The position numbers and the translations under genes are program-made. Of a stretch of DNA of 54,682 nucleotides, positions 51,068 through 54,682 are shown one piece after another. Origin of the DNA: Clostridiaceae bacterium (GTDB lineage Bacteria > Bacillota > Clostridia > Oscillospirales > Butyricicoccaceae); NCBI GenBank assembly GCA_016293155.1, contig JAEDEU010000003.1, forward strand, positions 1 through 54,682, given 5' to 3'. Below the pieces are notes generated by a model that saw only the letters and a program-made list of their open reading frames with translations, did not search any database and was not told the DNA's origin. Each line of letters begins with the position of its first letter. Position 1 is the stretch's first letter.

Positions 51068-51697
51068 ATGAAGGTAATGCAGTTTTGTGTTGGTGCGGTC
51101 AGCACCAACTGCTATGTAATTTACGACGAAGCCATCATGCACGGCGCAATCATTGATCCGGGTGACAATGCGAAGGAGCTGATGGACTATATCGCGAAGC
51201 AGAAGGTCACGTTGGATTATATTCTGCTGACGCACGGTCATTTTGACCACATCCTTGCGGTGGATGAGATCGCCAAAAAGACCGGTGCAAAGGTTGTGAT
51301 GCACCGCGGAGACGAATATCTGCTCACGCCGGACAATATGCGCATGTTCGGAATGCCGCTGCGCAGTGCGGTTCCGACGGTGGACATCTGGGCAGAGGAG
51401 GGGACGGAGATCACCATCGGAGCTCTGACCATCCGCTATCTGCACACGCCGGGGCATACGCCGGGCTCGTGTACGCTGATGTGTGGTTCGCTCCTGTTTA
51501 CCGGAGATACCATGTTCCGTCACGAATGCGGACGCTGTGATCTGCCGGGCGGCGATTTTGATACCATTTTGAAGTCCCTGCGCCGTCTGCACGATCTGGA
51601 GGGCGACTATCAGGTGCTGCCCGGACATGAGGGACTTTCCACTCTTGCGGATGAGCGCGTCAACAATCCGTATGTGCGCCAGGCGCTGAGACAATGA
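51068..51697 (+). CDS. Metallo-beta-lactamase fold hydrolase (glyoxalase II-like)
   Basis: A 209-residue hydrolase with the zinc motif T-H-G-H-F-D-H at residues 55-61, T-P-G-H-T-P-G near 137-143, G-D-T-M-F near 157-161 and a final G-H-E-G-L near 191. Resembles the YcbL/hydroxyacylglutathione-hydrolase-like proteins common next to rel-dtd in Firmicutes. The substrate is not clear. Stop overlaps hemZ start as ATGA. Confidence 0.92.
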   Translation: MKVMQFCVGAVSTNCYVIYDEAIMHGAIIDPGDNAKELMDYIAKQKVTLDYILLTHGHFDHILAVDEIAKKTGAKVVMHRGDEYLLTPDNMRMFGMPLRSAVPTVDIWAEEGTEITIGALTIRYLHTPGHTPGSCTLMCGSLLFTGDTMFRHECGRCDLPGGDFDTILKSLRRLHDLEGDYQVLPGHEGLSTLADERVNNPYVRQALRQ

Positions 51698-53145
51698 ATT
51701 ATCAGGTAATCGGTCTGGAAAATGACCATCCGGTGCGCGAGATGCTGCTCAATCTGCTTCCGGCAGAGGACAATGCTCCCGGCAGCTGTGAGGAAAACCA
51801 GCTGAATGTCGAGGTGCGGCAGTCGGCGGCCGGGTATCAGATCAGTGCGCGGGCGCAGCGAGAAGGCGTGATTCACACCGCAGAGCGTGAAATCCCGCTC
51901 GGCGGTGATGAGAAGCGCGCGCTCAGCCATGCCGTCAAGCTGGCAGTATATGATGCGGTCACACCGTATCTGGAGCACAAGCCGGTGTGGGGCTCGCTGA
52001 CCGGCGTGCGTCCGGCAAAGTTCGCGCGCGGATTTTTGGAAAAAGGATTAAAGCCGTTTGAAGCGGCAAAAATTATGACAGAGGATTACCGGGTGACACC
52101 GGAGCGTCGGGCGCTGGCAATCCGTTCGGCAGCGATTGCCATGGATGCCCAAAAGGCGCTTCGACCCAAGGATATTTCGATTTATGTCGGCATACCGTTC
52201 TGTCCGTCGCGCTGCTCGTACTGCTCATTTGTCAGCCATTCGATTGAGCGGGCGGCGCATCTGATCGCTCCGTATCTCGGAACACTGTGCGGAGAGATCA
52301 AGGCGGCAGGGGACGCGGTGCGCGAGGCAGGACTGCGTGTGGTTTCGGTCTATATCGGCGGCGGTACGCCGACCACACTGAGCGCGGAGCAGCTGGATAT
52401 TCTGCTGTATGCACTGGAAACCTGCTTTGATCTGTCGGAGATTACCGAGTTTACCGTGGAAGCAGGACGGCCGGATACCATTACGGAGGCTAAGCTGCGC
52501 ACGCTTGCGGCACATGGCGTGGACCGTATCAGCATCAATCCGCAGTCCATGAATGACGAGGTACTTGCGGCGATCGGACGCAGACACAGCGCGGAGGATG
52601 TCATTCGCACCTATGAAACGGCGCGCCGCATCGGTTTTAAATCCATCAATATGGATACCATTGCAGGTCTGGAAAAGGATACGCCGGAATCGTTTGTGCA
52701 CACGTTGGAAACGCTGATCGGGCTGGAACCCGAAAATCTGACCGTGCATACACTGGCGGTAAAGCGTGGTGCAACGCAGCAGGATCGTGCCGCGGCACAG
52801 CAGCGGCATGACGATGTACGCAGGATGCTGGATGCCGCCTATCCGATGCTGACAGCGGCGGATTATGCACCGTACTACCTGTATCGTCAAAAGTTTATGG
52901 CGGGCGGATATGAAAATACCGGCTGGTGCAGACCGGGATTTGAGTGCCTGTACAATGTCTATATGATGGAGGAGCTTCAAACCATTCTGTCGCTCGGCGC
53001 AGGCGGCGTGACCAAGCTGCTCAGCACGGACGGCAGGCAGATTAGAAGAATTTCCAATCCCAAATATCCATATGAATACAATGTCTCGCTGGAGAAAATC
53101 AGTGCCGCCAAGCGCGAGCTGGTTGCATGGGCGGACACATTGTGA
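51694..53145 (+). CDS. hemZ: Coproporphyrinogen dehydrogenase HemZ (radical SAM)
   Basis: A 483-residue radical SAM protein. The [4Fe-4S] motif C-P-S-R-C-S-Y-C is at Cys170, Cys174 and Cys177, followed by Y-I-G-G-G-T-P-T-T-L. An N-terminal domain of about 155 residues precedes the radical SAM core, as in HemZ and unlike HemN. It is annotated for anaerobic coproporphyrinogen oxidation, although some HemZ-like proteins may serve other tetrapyrrole or heme-handling roles; no other heme gene is in the window. Overlaps the MBL gene by four bases. Confidence 0.9.
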   Translation: MNYQVIGLENDHPVREMLLNLLPAEDNAPGSCEENQLNVEVRQSAAGYQISARAQREGVIHTAEREIPLGGDEKRALSHAVKLAVYDAVTPYLEHKPVWGSLTGVRPAKFARGFLEKGLKPFEAAKIMTEDYRVTPERRALAIRSAAIAMDAQKALRPKDISIYVGIPFCPSRCSYCSFVSHSIERAAHLIAPYLGTLCGEIKAAGDAVREAGLRVVSVYIGGGTPTTLSAEQLDILLYALETCFDLSEITEFTVEAGRPDTITEAKLRTLAAHGVDRISINPQSMNDEVLAAIGRRHSAEDVIRTYETARRIGFKSINMDTIAGLEKDTPESFVHTLETLIGLEPENLTVHTLAVKRGATQQDRAAAQQRHDDVRRMLDAAYPMLTAADYAPYYLYRQKFMAGGYENTGWCRPGFECLYNVYMMEELQTILSLGAGGVTKLLSTDGRQIRRISNPKYPYEYNVSLEKISAAKRELVAWADTL

Positions 53146-53154
53146 GGTGAAAAC

Positions 53155-54069
53155 ATGCAAACCGTAAAACTGAGCGAAATCAACGAGCGAAGCAGGAGCG
53201 ATGCAGTCGGTTTTGTTCAGGAATGTGAAGACCAGTATGCAAAAACAATCGAACAGGTTGCGCGTCAGGTGCTGGATGCAAAAAAGCCGATCCTGCTGCT
53301 GAACGGTCCGTCTTCGAGCGGAAAAACGACCACAGCACGGCGGATTGAGCATCAGCTGGAGTGCATGGGCGTGCAGACGCATTCGATTTCCATGGATGAC
53401 TACTATTATTCCCGTCATGCCTATGTCATCCCGACGGATGAGGAAGGCAGGATGGATCTGGAATCCCCGCTGTGCATGGATCTTCCCATGCTGAGCGAGC
53501 ATTTGAAGCAGCTTGCGGTCGGTGAGAGCATTGAGGTACCACATTTTGACTTCATGACGCGCTGCCGGACGGAGGAGCGCACAGAGATACGCCTCGGTAA
53601 GGATGAGGTTGCGGTCATCGAGGGGATTCATTCGCTCAACGATGTTATCACGGGCGGTCTGAAGGACAGCTCGATCGGCATTTATATGGCGGTGGGGTCT
53701 CAGCTTCAGGTCACGCCGTCCAAGCTGATTGCGCCGCATCAGCTGCGGTTTATCCGCAGAGCGGTGCGGGACTGCTATTTTCGCAACAGTCCGGTTTCTG
53801 AAACCATTGATATGTGGAGAAGCATCCGGCGCGGCGAGCGGCTGTATGTGCATCCATATATCAAAAATGCGATGGCGCATATCAACACCTACCTTCCGTA
53901 TGAGGACTGCTTCCTGGCGGGCATTTTGAAACAATGGCTGCCGGGATGTGAATCGCTGCTCGAACAGGCGGGACTGAGTGATGTCGCTGAAGTGCTGGAT
54001 CAGATCGAGCAGATTTCAGACAAAACATTGATTCCCCAAAATTCGCTGATGCGCGAATTTATCGGATAA
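53155..54069 (+). CDS. Uridine kinase/phosphoribulokinase-family nucleoside kinase
   Basis: A 304-residue P-loop kinase. Walker A G-P-S-S-S-G-K-T is at 51-58; S-M-D-D-Y-Y-Y near 79-85 and V-I-E-G-I-H-S-L-N near 155-163 are family motifs (substrate loop and Walker B-like). Many Clostridial relatives have an extra N-terminal TGS/threonyl-tRNA-synthetase-like part of about 240 residues, which is absent here. Likely phosphorylates uridine/cytidine or a related sugar alcohol; not decided by sequence. RBS GAGGTGAAAAC. Nine bases after hemZ. Confidence 0.86.
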   Translation: MQTVKLSEINERSRSDAVGFVQECEDQYAKTIEQVARQVLDAKKPILLLNGPSSSGKTTTARRIEHQLECMGVQTHSISMDDYYYSRHAYVIPTDEEGRMDLESPLCMDLPMLSEHLKQLAVGESIEVPHFDFMTRCRTEERTEIRLGKDEVAVIEGIHSLNDVITGGLKDSSIGIYMAVGSQLQVTPSKLIAPHQLRFIRRAVRDCYFRNSPVSETIDMWRSIRRGERLYVHPYIKNAMAHINTYLPYEDCFLAGILKQWLPGCESLLEQAGLSDVAEVLDQIEQISDKTLIPQNSLMREFIG

Positions 54070-54085
54070 GAAAGGAGCACCAGAA

Positions 54086-54514
54086 ATGGAACAGAAAGTA
54101 AAAGATATGCTGGAAAAGGCAGTGACCTCCGCAGAGATTATCGCGGATAAAACCGGAAAGGCAGCAGTCAAGGCGGCGGACAAGATGCGCGATCATACCA
54201 GCGGCGTCGTTGAGCGTACCAAGCTGGGGCTTCGTCTGGTGGATGTACAGAGCTCGATTGAACTGTTGTATAAGGAAGTCGGCAGAATGGTTTATGATGC
54301 GCACAACGGCATTGAAATTGACCGCGAGGAGCTGGAGGCTCGCCTGTGTCTGATCGACGAGAAGGGGGAGCTGCTTCAGCAGCTGCGTGCGCAGGTTGCG
54401 GAATCCAAGGAGGGCAGTCTGTGCCCGGTTTGCGGTGAAACCTGTTCCAAGGAGGATGCATTCTGTAAAAAATGCGGTGCTCCGCTGAATCCGGTACTGG
54501 AGGAAGCAGAGTAA
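54086..54514 (+). CDS. Helical protein with C-terminal zinc ribbon, unknown function
   Basis: A 142-residue protein. Residues 1-105 are charged and helical without a membrane segment. The C terminus contains C-P-V-C (Cys113, Cys116), Cys120 and C-K-K-C (Cys127, Cys130), a zinc-ribbon pattern. RBS GAAAGGAGCACCAGAA. It is the last gene of the recJ-rel run and is followed by a terminator. Similar small zinc-ribbon proteins are common in Clostridia but without known role. Confidence 0.8.
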   Translation: MEQKVKDMLEKAVTSAEIIADKTGKAAVKAADKMRDHTSGVVERTKLGLRLVDVQSSIELLYKEVGRMVYDAHNGIEIDREELEARLCLIDEKGELLQQLRAQVAESKEGSLCPVCGETCSKEDAFCKKCGAPLNPVLEEAE

Positions 54515-54546
54515 AGCAGTCAACCGGAATGCAGTCAAGAGAAAAA

Positions 54547-54587
54547 CAAACCGGATTTCGCTTCATACGGCGGAGTCCGGTTTTTCC
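54547..54587 (+). terminator. Terminator after the zinc-ribbon gene
   Basis: AAACCGGA arm (54548-54555) pairs with TCCGGTTT (54576-54583) around a 20-base loop, then TTTCC. Confidence 0.75.
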
Positions 54588-54646
54588 ATGCTTCTAAAAT
54601 CAGTCGCTGCTCCATATTCTCTTACAGGAGAAAGGAGGCGGACGGT

Positions 54647-54682
54647 TTGGAGCGCAAGGGGTTTCTGCACGGGGCAGCGGTT
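54647..54682 (+). CDS. Start of an unidentified gene, possibly a SpoVB-like flippase (partial)
   Basis: TTG at 54647 preceded by AAGGAGG (54632-54638) at good spacing opens a frame that runs off the window after 12 codons (M-E-R-K-G-F-L-H-G-A-A-V). The opening basic-F-x-x-G-A pattern is like that of SpoVB/MurJ-type flippases, but 12 codons do not permit a firm call. Confidence 0.35.
   Translation, partial: MERKGFLHGAAV

Overview
The window looks like a chromosomal stretch of a moderately GC-rich, low-oxygen Firmicute of class Clostridia, probably in the Oscillospirales/Ruminococcaceae-Butyricicoccaceae range. Evidence: SAM-I and lysine riboswitches, a Firmicutes-type LexA box before uvrBA, strong Shine-Dalgarno sites with many TTG/GTG starts, SpoVB-like flippases, HemZ, a MocR regulator, and oxygen-sensitive 2-hydroxyacyl-CoA dehydratase-type proteins. 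No rRNA, tRNA, CRISPR array, intact insertion sequence or phage gene was found. Most of the window is ordinary housekeeping chromosome.

Layout. 1-2128: three tandem M42 aminopeptidases, the first partial. 2345-5441: secreted SH3/3D cell-wall protein, DnaQ-like exonuclease, orphan AraC-type response regulator with a degraded receiver. 5598-13159: sulfate-uptake and activation operon (cysT-cysW-cysA-aprA-aprB-cysD-cysN) behind a strong promoter and a 28-codon leader ORF with adjacent Cys-Cys codons. 13298-15120: small unknown gene, truncated feoB, feoA. 15275-16661: metK under a SAM-I riboswitch. 17033-21254: dehydratase activase and partner as two overlapping genes. 21342-22202: AraC regulator. 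22383-25485: lysine branch asd-dapA-dapB under a lysine riboswitch. 25747-32170: queA-tgt, flippase, acetyltransferase, MocR regulator, RadC. 32309-37190: LexA-controlled uvrBA. 37256-39111: GntR/ABC operon. 39282-41159: acetyltransferase, flavoprotein, TetR. 41170-45090: very large RND transporter with a TetR operator. 45279-54514: TtcA-like tRNA thiolase, then recJ-rel-dtd-MBL-hemZ-kinase-zinc ribbon. 54647-end: start of a possible second flippase.

How the genes work together. The sulfur block imports sulfate, activates it to APS (CysDN) and reduces APS to sulfite (AprAB); no PAPS reductase, APS kinase, sulfite reductase or sulfate-binding protein is present. Together with SAM-controlled metK 2 kb downstream it makes a sulfur neighbourhood. 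The best candidate for something undescribed is the Cys-Cys leader ORF: position, ribosome-binding site and a stem-loop just after the Cys codons suggest the operon senses cysteine supply through translation of the leader. Other points of interest are the short AprAB pair, a CysN with a non-kinase C-terminal extension, the feoB truncation, a terminator hairpin that also covers a ribosome-binding site, and the RND pump with a long coiled-coil insert and no adaptor gene.
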